In this document: positions 34,572 to 42,311 of the stretch, in pieces
Layout: each line of letters starts with the position of its first letter
How positions within the stretch are numbered: position 1 is the stretch's first letter
Source: Schlegelella_A sp038231215
Lineage (GTDB): Bacteria > Pseudomonadota > Gammaproteobacteria > Burkholderiales > Burkholderiaceae_C
DNA length: 64,000 bases
Direction of reading: 5' to 3'
Assembly: GCA_038231215.1 (NCBI GenBank)
Contig: JBBRLS010000022.1
Location: 1-64,000, forward strand
Notes under the pieces: generated by a model
What the model saw: the letters and a program-made list of their open reading frames with translations, nothing else
Told to the model about the DNA's origin: nothing
The model's database searches: none
Position numbers and translations under genes: made by a program

Positions 34572-35381
34572 TCATGCGCCGCGCGCGGCGAGCACGCTTT
34601 CGGCGATTTCGACGAAGCCGCGGCCGCGGTCGCGCGCGGTGACGAACGCCGGCCACTGCACCAGCCGATCCGCGAAGTCGAGCAGATTGGCGACGCCGAC
34701 CGAAAGCGGGAAGTTCGCGAACATCAGCTCGTCGTTGGTCGAGTCGCCGACGTAGAGCCAGTCCTCGCGTTCGGCGAGCAGGTCGCGGCCGAACAGTCGC
34801 CGCACGATCCACGCCGCGCCGCTCAGCTTGCTGTGCGCGCCGAACCAGCCGTTGACGTGGATCGAGCTGACCGTCGCAGTCATCCCCTCGTCGCGCATGA
34901 GGGCGACGACCCGCTCGATCTGCGCCGCGTCGAGATGCGCGAACTCGGCATGGTCGATGGCGATGTCGGTGACGCGGCCGCCACTGTCCCGCGACAAGGT
35001 CGCGCCCGGCACCTCGCGAACGATGCGTTCGGCCGCAGCGCGCAAGCGAACGGAGTTGACGTCGCGCACTTCATCGCTGTCGGCGAACTCGACGCGGACC
35101 TCGCCATCCTCGGCAATCAGCGCGACGGCGCCGTTCTCGGCGACGATCGCCGCCAGCGGCGTGTCGACGGCGATGGCCCGGCTCCAGCCCATCGGCCTGC
35201 CGGTGACCGCGATCACCGGCAGGCCGGCGGCGCGCAGGGCCGACAGGGCGGCGGCCACGCCCATCGGGATCGCGCCTTCGGTCGTCAGGGTGTCGTCGAT
35301 GTCGGTGAGAACGCCGCGCAGCGCCCCGAGCCGGCGCGGCTCGCAGCGCGCCCAGGGCAAAACGGAAGGCGGGAGCAGCAC
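34572..35381 (-). CDS. HAD-superfamily phosphatase (Cof/sucrose-phosphatase type)
   Basis: 269 residues from a GTG at 35381; the longer frame begins inside the ahcY riboswitch and is not credible. Motif I is TDIDDTLT (Asp27 and Asp29), motif II VTGRP, motif III Lys near LSGAAWIVRR, and motif IV GDSTNDELMF. It is a type IIB (C2-cap) enzyme of the Cof/mannosyl- or sucrose-phosphatase type that hydrolyses a sugar phosphate; the substrate is unknown. Divergent from ahcY, and about 65 bases from its riboswitch. Start choice is uncertain because the Shine-Dalgarno is weak. Confidence 0.8.
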   Translation of the reverse strand: MLLPPSVLPWARCEPRRLGALRGVLTDIDDTLTTEGAIPMGVAAALSALRAAGLPVIAVTGRPMGWSRAIAVDTPLAAIVAENGAVALIAEDGEVRVEFADSDEVRDVNSVRLRAAAERIVREVPGATLSRDSGGRVTDIAIDHAEFAHLDAAQIERVVALMRDEGMTATVSSIHVNGWFGAHSKLSGAAWIVRRLFGRDLLAEREDWLYVGDSTNDELMFANFPLSVGVANLLDFADRLVQWPAFVTARDRGRGFVEIAESVLAARGA

Positions 35382-35427
35382 GGAACGATGATAAGAGCGA
35401 CGCCCGACACGCCACGGCGCGCCGCGA

Positions 35428-35433
35428 TAGAAT
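35428..35433 (+). promoter_or_regulatory. Candidate -10 element for the ahcY operon
   Basis: TAGAAT 13 bases before the first conserved riboswitch bases, so a start near 35440 would give an RNA opening at the aptamer. The -35 is weak (CGACAC at 17 bases). Confidence 0.45.
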
Positions 35434-35443
35434 TGCGTCAGCT

Positions 35444-35520
35444 TTCCGAGGAGCGTTGCAAGGCACGGCCGCAAGGGCCGCGTCCCAGGCTTGGAACAGC
35501 GATATTGCAACCGCGCTCAC
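35444..35520 (+). ncRNA. SAH riboswitch
   Basis: All conserved parts of the S-adenosylhomocysteine aptamer occur in order: CCGAGGAGCGTTGC (35446-35459), a GGCC-GCAA-GGCC-type hairpin (35467-35480), CCCAGGCTTGG (35484-35494), and GCAACCGCGCTCAC (35507-35520). GAGCG and TTGC in the first block pair with CGCTC and GCAA in the last, forming the P1 stem. In this family SAH binding turns the downstream genes on so the toxic product is recycled by ahcY, which is next. Known from Burkholderiales and Pseudomonas. Confidence 0.9.
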
Positions 35521-35579
35521 CCGCACGAAATGTCCCCGTGGGTGAGTTCTGCCTCCCTTCAGATGCCTTTCGTGCGGGT
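35519..35579 (+). promoter_or_regulatory. Long-range 12-base inverted repeat after the SAH aptamer
   Basis: ACCCGCACGAAA at 35519-35530 is exactly complementary to TTTCGTGCGGGT at 35568-35579, a perfect 12-base stem closing a 37-base loop. It begins in the last two bases of the aptamer and ends 26 bases before the ahcY ATG, leaving the Shine-Dalgarno (GGAG at 35595-35598) free in between. It could be the expression platform: a stem competing with aptamer P1, acting on elongation or translation. Not a T-tailed terminator by sequence. Confidence 0.5.
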
Positions 35580-35605
35580 TCCTCATTCGAGACTGGAGCC
35601 CTGAC

Positions 35606-37039
<1,434 letters not shown>

Positions 37040-37101
37040 TTTCGCTTGCCCGCGGATCGGGTCTGGCGCCAAAATGGCGGTGGTTCCGATATGGAGGCGA
37101 T

Positions 37102-37410
37102 ATGGCTGTCAATTTGTCGATAAAGGGCGTTCCTGACGACCTGGCCGAGCGCCTGCGCGAGCGCGCGGCCAGAAATCACCGCTCGTTGCAAGGCGAACTG
37201 ATGGCCATCGTCAGCGACGCGGTCCTCGAACATCCCGGTGCGGCCGGCCTGCCGGCCCGCGCGCAGAATCGCGGCATCGCCCACGGAACACGCGTCGGCT
37301 GGCGCACGACCGAAGACATCGCGGCGGAACTGAAGCGGCGCTTTCCGCAGCCTGTCGACAGTGGGCCTTCGTCGGTCGACATCATTCGCGCCGACCGGGA
37401 TTCGCGTTGA
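37102..37410 (+). CDS. FitA/VapB-type ribbon-helix-helix antitoxin
   Basis: 102 residues from the ATG at 37102, preceded by GGAGG five bases upstream; the frame is open far upstream inside ahcY, but that part is a shadow. The first 45 residues hold a ribbon-helix-helix fold (MAVNLSIKGVPDDLAERLRERAARNHRSLQGELMAIV) as in FitA/Arc-type antitoxins that bind DNA and neutralise a PIN toxin. The C-terminal half (RVGWRTTEDIAAELKRRF) would bind the toxin. Its stop codon TGA overlaps the toxin start. It begins 62 bases after ahcY, so it should be cotranscribed under the SAH riboswitch; it may also have its own autoregulated promoter. Confidence 0.85.
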   Translation: MAVNLSIKGVPDDLAERLRERAARNHRSLQGELMAIVSDAVLEHPGAAGLPARAQNRGIAHGTRVGWRTTEDIAAELKRRFPQPVDSGPSSVDIIRADRDSR

Positions 37411-37850
37411 AGACTCGAGCGCCGACGATCTACGTCGCAGAACCTTCCCCGGCGTACCTGGCCCGATCCCCCGTCGTCATCGACTGCTCGGTGTTCGGCA
37501 CCTTCCTGTTTGCCGAAGCTCATGCCGAGTCCGCCCGCGAGATCGTGTCGGGCCGCGAGCTGCATGCGCCCTGGCTGCTCGACCACGAGATCGCCAACGT
37601 CGCCGACAAGAAGCGCCGCGCCGGCGTGGAGGCTGCGCTGATCGAGGCCGGCATCGCGCTCTACGGCGACTACATCGTGACCATGCACCGGACGATGCCG
37701 GGCGACGTGCTCGAGCTCGCCGCGACCTATGCACTCTCGACTTACGACGCGGCCTACCTGGCAGTAGCCGCCGCCCTGCACATGCCGCTCGTCACTTTCG
37801 ACCGCAAGCTCGCCAAGGCCGCCATGCGCCATCTGGGCGCGCTCGAATGA
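37407..37850 (+). CDS. VapC/FitB-type PIN-domain ribonuclease toxin
   Basis: 147 residues. The start is a TTG at 37407 overlapping the antitoxin TGA (TTGA), so translation is coupled. The PIN acidic residues are visible: Asp26 in VVIDCSVFGTF, Glu61 in DHEIANV, Asp114 in STYDAAYLAVAA and Asp132 in VTFDRKLAK, all intact, so a Mg-dependent RNase is expected. Known VapC toxins cut tRNA or rRNA; this target cannot be told. Its stop overlaps the tlyA start (ATGA), so the pair is locked into the methyl-cycle operon. Confidence 0.88.
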   Translation: MKTRAPTIYVAEPSPAYLARSPVVIDCSVFGTFLFAEAHAESAREIVSGRELHAPWLLDHEIANVADKKRRAGVEAALIEAGIALYGDYIVTMHRTMPGDVLELAATYALSTYDAAYLAVAAALHMPLVTFDRKLAKAAMRHLGALE

Positions 37851-38608
37851 CGCGCGCCGACGTGCTGGTGGTGCAGCGCGGGCTGGCGCCCACGCGCTCG
37901 GCAGCGGCGCGCCTGATCGACAGCGGCGCGCTGCGCTATCGCCGCGGCGATAGCTGGACGGTGGCGAGAAAGGCCGGCGAAACGCTGGCCGACGATTGCA
38001 CGCTCGAGGTGACCGACGACGCCGAGATCCGCTTCGTCTCGCGCGGCGGCCTGAAGCTCGACGCGGCGCTGTCGCGCTGCGCCATCGACGTCGCCGGGAT
38101 GACCTGCCTCGATGTCGGCCAAAGCACCGGCGGCTTCACCGACGTGCTGTTGCAGCGCGGCGCCCGGCACGTCGTGGGCATCGACGTCGGCAGTGGCCAG
38201 CTCCATCCACGACTCGCGGCCGATTCGCGCGTCACTGCGCTCGAAGGCGTGAACGCGCGTCACCTCGCAGCGAGCGCGCTGCCGACCGCTCGCTTCGATC
38301 TCGTCGTCGGCGATCTTTCCTTCATCTCGCTCACGCTCGTCCTGCCGGCGCTGGTGCCGTTGCTGGCGGGCCGGCTGCTGATGCTCGTCAAGCCGCAGTT
38401 CGAGCTGCAGCCGGCGGACATCGGCAAGGACGGCGTCGTCAAGCACGCGTCGGCTTATGCGCGTGTCGAGGCGCGGCTGCACCAGGCGTGCGTCGACAAC
38501 AGCTTGACCGTGCTCGACTGGTTCGAGAGCGCGATCGCGGGCGGCGATGGCAACCGCGAGTTCTTCATCCACGCTGCGCCCGGCGACAGCCAGAAGGTGA
38601 CCCCATGA
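37847..38608 (+). CDS. tlyA: TlyA-family rRNA 2'-O-methyltransferase (S4 + FtsJ-like)
   Basis: 253 residues from the ATG in the ATGA overlap at 37847. An S4 RNA-binding domain (about 1-65; RADVLVVQRGLAPTRSAAARLIDSGAL) precedes an FtsJ-type methyltransferase with FVSRGGLKLDAAL, motif I CLDVGQSTGGFTDVLLQRGARHVVGIDVG, and DLSFISL. TlyA methylates ribose 2'-O positions in 16S and 23S rRNA and was once called hemolysin. It makes SAH, so a place in the SAH-controlled operon is logical. Here a toxin-antitoxin pair lies directly upstream. Followed by metF in a four-base overlap. Confidence 0.92.
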   Translation: MTRADVLVVQRGLAPTRSAAARLIDSGALRYRRGDSWTVARKAGETLADDCTLEVTDDAEIRFVSRGGLKLDAALSRCAIDVAGMTCLDVGQSTGGFTDVLLQRGARHVVGIDVGSGQLHPRLAADSRVTALEGVNARHLAASALPTARFDLVVGDLSFISLTLVLPALVPLLAGRLLMLVKPQFELQPADIGKDGVVKHASAYARVEARLHQACVDNSLTVLDWFESAIAGGDGNREFFIHAAPGDSQKVTP

Positions 38609-39447
38609 GCGAGCTCCGCATGCCGGTGCCGGTGAGCTTCGAGTTCTTTCCGCCGAACACGCCCGCAGGCAGCGAAAAGCTGAAGGCGGTCGTGCGCGAT
38701 CTTTCCGCCGCGAACCCCGAGTTCTTCAGCGTCACCTACGGCGCCGGCGGCGCGACGCGCGACAAGACGCTGGCCACCGTCGCCGACATCGCCGCGCTCG
38801 GCCAGGAGGCGGCGCCGCATCTCTCGTGCGTCGGCTCGACGAAGGAAGGCATCGCCCAGACGCTCGCCACCTACCGCGCGCAGAAGATCCGCCGCCTGGT
38901 CGCGCTGCGCGGCGACCTGCCGAGCGGCACCGCGACGGCCGGCGAGTTCCGCTACGCGAGCGAGCTGATCTCGTTCATCCGCGAGAAGGAAGGCAGCGAC
39001 TGGTTCATCGAGGTCGCCGCCTATCCCGAATACCACCCGCAACAACGCTATGCGAAGCGCGACCTCGAGCACTTCGCAGCCAAGGTGAAGGCCGGCGCCG
39101 ACTCGGCGATCACCCAGTTCTTCTTCAACCCCGACGCCTACTTCCACTACGTCGACGAGGTTCGCGCGCTCGGCGTCGAGGTACCGATCGTGCCTGGCGT
39201 CATGCCCTTCCACAACTTCGCCAAGATCGCCCAGTTCGCGGCCCGCGACGGCATCGAGATTCCGCGCTGGGTGGCGCTGAAGATGGAAGGCTTTCTCGAC
39301 GACGCGGCGTCGATCCGCGCCTTCGGTCTCGACGTCGTCGAGCGCATGTGTCGCCGGCTCGTCGAAGGCGGCGCGCCCGGCCTGCACTTCTACACGCTCA
39401 ACCAGTCGGCGCTCGCGCTCGAGATCTGCAAACGCCTGTCAGCCTGA
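38605..39447 (+). CDS. metF: 5,10-methylenetetrahydrofolate reductase
   Basis: 280 residues from ATG at 38605, overlapping tlyA stop by ATGA. Reduces 5,10-methylene-THF to 5-methyl-THF, the methyl donor for methionine synthase. FAD-dependent TIM barrel: SFEFFPPNTPAG near the start with the catalytic Glu, SVTYGAGGATRDKTL, LVALRGDLP, EVAAYPEYHPQ, DSAITQFFFNPDAYF and GVMPFHNFAKI. Length matches the bacterial enzyme. It closes the ahcY operon and is followed by a dispersed repeat. Confidence 0.97.
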   Translation: MSELRMPVPVSFEFFPPNTPAGSEKLKAVVRDLSAANPEFFSVTYGAGGATRDKTLATVADIAALGQEAAPHLSCVGSTKEGIAQTLATYRAQKIRRLVALRGDLPSGTATAGEFRYASELISFIREKEGSDWFIEVAAYPEYHPQQRYAKRDLEHFAAKVKAGADSAITQFFFNPDAYFHYVDEVRALGVEVPIVPGVMPFHNFAKIAQFAARDGIEIPRWVALKMEGFLDDAASIRAFGLDVVERMCRRLVEGGAPGLHFYTLNQSALALEICKRLSA

Positions 39448-39459
39448 GCGCCGGCGAAC

Positions 39460-39505
39460 GATCTCACCCTCGGCCGGCGAGATCCTTCACTTCGTTCAGG
39501 ATGAC
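39460..39505. repeat. Dispersed repeat, degenerate pair
   Basis: A well preserved right arm (GAGATCCTTCACT...CAGGATGAC, 39479-39505) faces a remnant of the left arm (GATCTC, 39460-39465) between the convergent metF and cyclo-ligase genes. Could act as a hairpin at the 3' ends. Confidence 0.75.
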
Positions 39506-39515
39506 AGTGGAGGGT

Positions 39516-40100
39516 TCAGCCGCGCTCGTACATCACGCCGTCTTCGGTGAGGATCGCATCGAGCGGCAGGTCGGCCGGATCGGCGCGCAGGAAGGGCAGG
39601 AAGCCGTGCGTGTAGCTGACGCCGACCGTTACCGGACGGGGCTTCAACGCATTGAGCGTGCGCTCGAAGAATCCGCCGCCGTAGCCGAGGCGAACGCCGC
39701 CGGGGCCGAAACCGAGGCAAGGCACGACCAGCATCTGCGGCACGAACTCGTCGGTGTCCTTGGGCTTGGGAATGTCGTAGGCATCGAGCTCCATCTCGCA
39801 GCCGGGATACCAGACGCGAAAGCGCAGCGATGAAGTCTCGCGGTCGGCGACAGGCAGGCCGATGCGGCGCATCTCGCCCTCGTCGTCGCCCTCGGTCCAA
39901 CGGTAGAGCGCCGGCAGGGGATCGAACTCGCCCTTGATCGGCCAGTAGGCGCCAATCGAAGTCTCGCGCCGGCCGACCAGCCAGACGCGCAAGACGCTTT
40001 GCAGCTCGACGGCGCGTTCGAGTCGGTCAGGCAGCGCCTGGCGCGCGGCGACGAGCTTGCTGCGCAAGGCCTTGCGCTCGGTCTCGGGTGTCGTTGCCAT
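39516..40100 (-). CDS. 5-formyltetrahydrofolate cyclo-ligase, first copy, divergent motif
   Basis: 194 residues. Converts 5-formyl-THF to 5,10-methenyl-THF with ATP. Visible: ERKALRSKLVAARQALP at the start, VVPCLGFGPGGVRLGYGGGFFERTL near 145-165 and VGVSYTHGFLP. The GGGFFER replaces the usual GGGYYDR of the ATP/folate site, so it may differ in activity. Its start codon lies within the end of the upstream DUF2917 gene (74-base overlap, other frame), suggesting coupled translation. The window has a second, canonical copy at 41.7 kb; the two are paralogs of limited similarity. Confidence 0.88.
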   Translation of the reverse strand: MATTPETERKALRSKLVAARQALPDRLERAVELQSVLRVWLVGRRETSIGAYWPIKGEFDPLPALYRWTEGDDEGEMRRIGLPVADRETSSLRFRVWYPGCEMELDAYDIPKPKDTDEFVPQMLVVPCLGFGPGGVRLGYGGGFFERTLNALKPRPVTVGVSYTHGFLPFLRADPADLPLDAILTEDGVMYERG

Positions 40101-40617
40101 CGGCCAGGGATCCTTGCATCTTGGTCACGCGCGCCGCGTCGACGTTCGCATTGTGCAAGAGCGACGGGGCGGCGGGCCGCGCCGCGAGGGCGCGGCTGCG
40201 CGCTTCCGAGAGCGGGCCGAAGAGCAAGCCGGCCGCCAGGACTGCAGCGAGAGCCGCGGTGCTGCCGATGCCGATGCGGCCGGCCGGATTCATCAGCTCC
40301 CAGCAACGCTCGCAGGAACCGGTGAAGCGGTCGCGTACCCGTTGCAGCAGCGTGCGTGGCCGCCAGGCGATCAGCGCCGGCGCACTGGCGCCCCAGGCCT
40401 CGACCAACGCCTCGCCTTCGCCGCGAATCTGGAACGATTCGCCAGCGCCCAGAAAGTGGTCGTCCGGGTCGCCGGAGCGGGTCAGCCAGACCTGGCCGGA
40501 CAAAATCGACACTTCGCCGCCGCCGGTGCCAAGGGCCACGACGTGGCCGCTGGGAAGCGCTCTCAGGGCCTCGGCGCTGGCCGAGGCAAGGATGCTTGAG
40601 TGTTGCGTATTTATCAT
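40027..40617 (-). CDS. DUF2917 protein with one membrane helix
   Basis: 196 residues from ATG at 40617 with GAGGCGATC as Shine-Dalgarno. Residues about 18-90 are the cupin-like DUF2917 domain (SGQVWLTRSGDPDDHFLGAGESFQIRGEGEALVEAW). One membrane helix follows (STAALAAVLAAGLLFGPL, about 115-132). DUF2917 genes stand beside LysR genes in many Burkholderiales, as here (divergent, 91 bases). The role is not known. The last 24 codons overlap the start of the cyclo-ligase gene. Confidence 0.8.
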   Translation of the reverse strand: MINTQHSSILASASAEALRALPSGHVVALGTGGGEVSILSGQVWLTRSGDPDDHFLGAGESFQIRGEGEALVEAWGASAPALIAWRPRTLLQRVRDRFTGSCERCWELMNPAGRIGIGSTAALAAVLAAGLLFGPLSEARSRALAARPAAPSLLHNANVDAARVTKMQGSLADGNDTRDRAQGLAQQARRRAPGAA

Positions 40618-40685
40618 GATCGCCTCTTCACTTTCCAGGCCGCTATCATCTTCGATTACATAGTGGAAATCCAATGAGAACGAAA

Positions 40686-40699
40686 GCATCGATTGATGC
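40686..40699. promoter_or_regulatory. Candidate LysR operator
   Basis: GCATC-GATT-GATGC, a perfect 5-base dyad with a 4-base centre, ten bases before the LysR start and facing the DUF2917 gene. LysR regulators usually bind dyads with an AT-containing centre in the shared promoter region; an autoregulatory operator is possible. Confidence 0.4.
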
Positions 40700-40708
40700 G
40701 CAAATAGC

Positions 40709-41677
40709 ATGAATACGCCGTCCCGGCGCCCGCTCTCGCTGAGCAACCTGCGCGCCTTCGAAGCGGTCGCCCGGCGGCTCAGCTTCGGCGCCGCGGCCGA
40801 CGAGCTGCACCTGACCCAGTCGGCGATCAGCCGGCAGATCAAGAGCCTCGAAGACGAACTGGGCGCACCGCTTTTCCTGCGCGGAACGCGTCATGTGCAG
40901 GTCGCACCCGACGGCCTGGTCCTCTTGCGCGCGGTCGACCCGTGGCTCAACAAGCTCGACGCCAGCGTGCAGTCGATCCGGCGCTCGCGCAGCCGAAAGC
41001 GGGTCAGCGTCACGACCTTCGCCTCGTTCGGCTCGCTCTGGCTCTTGCCGCGCATCGAGGCCTTTCAGCGCGACCATCCCGACATCGACATCCGCGTCTC
41101 GGCGCACGACGCCATCGCCGACCTCGACGACCCCGAGCTCGACCTGGCCCTGCGCTATCTCAGCCCGGGCTCGGTCCCGGCCGACGGCGTCCACCTGTTC
41201 GACGAGACGCTCACGCCGGTCGTCAGCCGCGGCCTCTGGGAGCAGATCCGCCTCGGCAAGGCGCCGCCGCTGTCGCGGCCGGCCGACATCGCCGAGCACA
41301 CGCTGGCCGAGGAAGACGACGGCCGGCCGAGCACCGAGTACCTGAGCTGGCGCCACTGGCTCGAGCTGCAGGGCCAGGGCAGCCTGCAGCCCCGGCGCTG
41401 GCTCTATCTCAACTTCACCTACCAGCAGGTGCAGGCGGCGCTGGCCGGCCACGGCGTGGCGCTGGCCCGCGTGCCGCTCGTCTTCGAAGCGCTGCAGCGT
41501 GGCGAGCTGGTCGAGCCTTTCGGCGCCGCCGGTCGGGTCGGCAGTCCGTTCTCGTACTGGATGCTGGTCGCGCCGGCGAGTCGCGGCCGGCCGGAAGTGG
41601 CGCAGTTCTGCGCCTGGCTCGAAGCTGAATCGGCAGCGACCCGCGCCGCTGTCGCGACGATCAACGTCGCGCCATGA
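40709..41677 (+). CDS. LysR-family transcription regulator (GcvA-like)
   Basis: 322 residues. Helix-turn-helix at about 14-72 (SNLRAFEAVARRLSFGAAADELHLTQSAISRQIKSLEDELGAPLF), then the effector-binding domain. The wording LRAFEAVARRLSFGAAADELHLTQSAISRQIKSLEDELG is that of the GcvA/AmpR branch. Divergent from the DUF2917 gene, which in this lineage is a usual neighbour and a probable target. The activating metabolite is unknown; the flanking one-carbon genes (two cyclo-ligases, metF) make a folate or glycine-linked signal a reasonable idea only. Confidence 0.88.
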   Translation: MNTPSRRPLSLSNLRAFEAVARRLSFGAAADELHLTQSAISRQIKSLEDELGAPLFLRGTRHVQVAPDGLVLLRAVDPWLNKLDASVQSIRRSRSRKRVSVTTFASFGSLWLLPRIEAFQRDHPDIDIRVSAHDAIADLDDPELDLALRYLSPGSVPADGVHLFDETLTPVVSRGLWEQIRLGKAPPLSRPADIAEHTLAEEDDGRPSTEYLSWRHWLELQGQGSLQPRRWLYLNFTYQQVQAALAGHGVALARVPLVFEALQRGELVEPFGAAGRVGSPFSYWMLVAPASRGRPEVAQFCAWLEAESAATRAAVATINVAP

Positions 41678-41701
41678 GCCGCGCCGGGGAGCGTGGGCGG
41701 C

Positions 41702-42292
41702 CTAGCGAACGCCGCGCTCGGTGACGATGAGCGCCAGCGGCACGTCGTGCGGCCGCGCCGCGAAGGTCGCGAGATCGATCTCGGCGAACGACCAGGCGAC
41801 GCCGACCGCCGTGACCTGCGGATTCGCGGCGAGCCAGCGGTCGTAGTAGCCGCCGCCATAGCCGAGCCGATGCCCTGCCTCGGTGAAGCCGACGCAGGGC
41901 ACGACGACGACGTCGGGGACGACGACGGCACCTTCGCAGGCGCCGATGCCGCACTCGTCGGCGAGCGTCGGCGAGCTGCCGTCCCAGCGCCGGAACTCCA
42001 TCGCTTTCGGCGTGCGCCGTGCATATGGCAGGGCCAATGAGAAATCGGTGATGCGCGCGTCGGCGGCGAGCGCGGCTGTTGCGTTAAATTCGGACCGGAA
42101 GGCGCAGTAGAGGCCCACGCATTCCGGTTCGAGCTCGGCGACGACGCTGCGCAGCGCTGCGGAGAGCGCGGCGCTGGCCACGGCAAAGGCCGGAGAAGCG
42201 ATGAAAGTCTCGCGCTCGGCCAGCAGGCGCCGGCGCAACTCGCGCCGTTTCGCGCGGGCCGGGTCGAGAGCGGCGGCGGGCGCTTCGTTCAC
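41702..42292 (-). CDS. 5-formyltetrahydrofolate cyclo-ligase, second copy, canonical
   Basis: 196 residues from a GTG at 42292. The canonical ATP/folate motif RLGYGGGYYDRWLA is intact, with VVPDVVVVPCVGFTEAGH before it and GVAWSFAEID after. The N-terminal RAKRRELRRRLLAERE is basic as usual. The start is only 19 bases from the divergent slt start, so its promoter must lie within slt or be shared. It differs from the copy at 39.5 kb in its motif and has the better fit to the enzyme; one of the two may act on another folate. Confidence 0.88.
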   Translation of the reverse strand: MNEAPAAALDPARAKRRELRRRLLAERETFIASPAFAVASAALSAALRSVVAELEPECVGLYCAFRSEFNATAALAADARITDFSLALPYARRTPKAMEFRRWDGSSPTLADECGIGACEGAVVVPDVVVVPCVGFTEAGHRLGYGGGYYDRWLAANPQVTAVGVAWSFAEIDLATFAARPHDVPLALIVTERGVR

Positions 42293-42311
42293 TTCAGAAA
42301 GCAGGATTCGA

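Noticed and set aside
41702..42292. Extending the second cyclo-ligase start to 42631
   Set aside because: The extra residues are antisense to slt, have shadow composition and no cyclo-ligase similarity.
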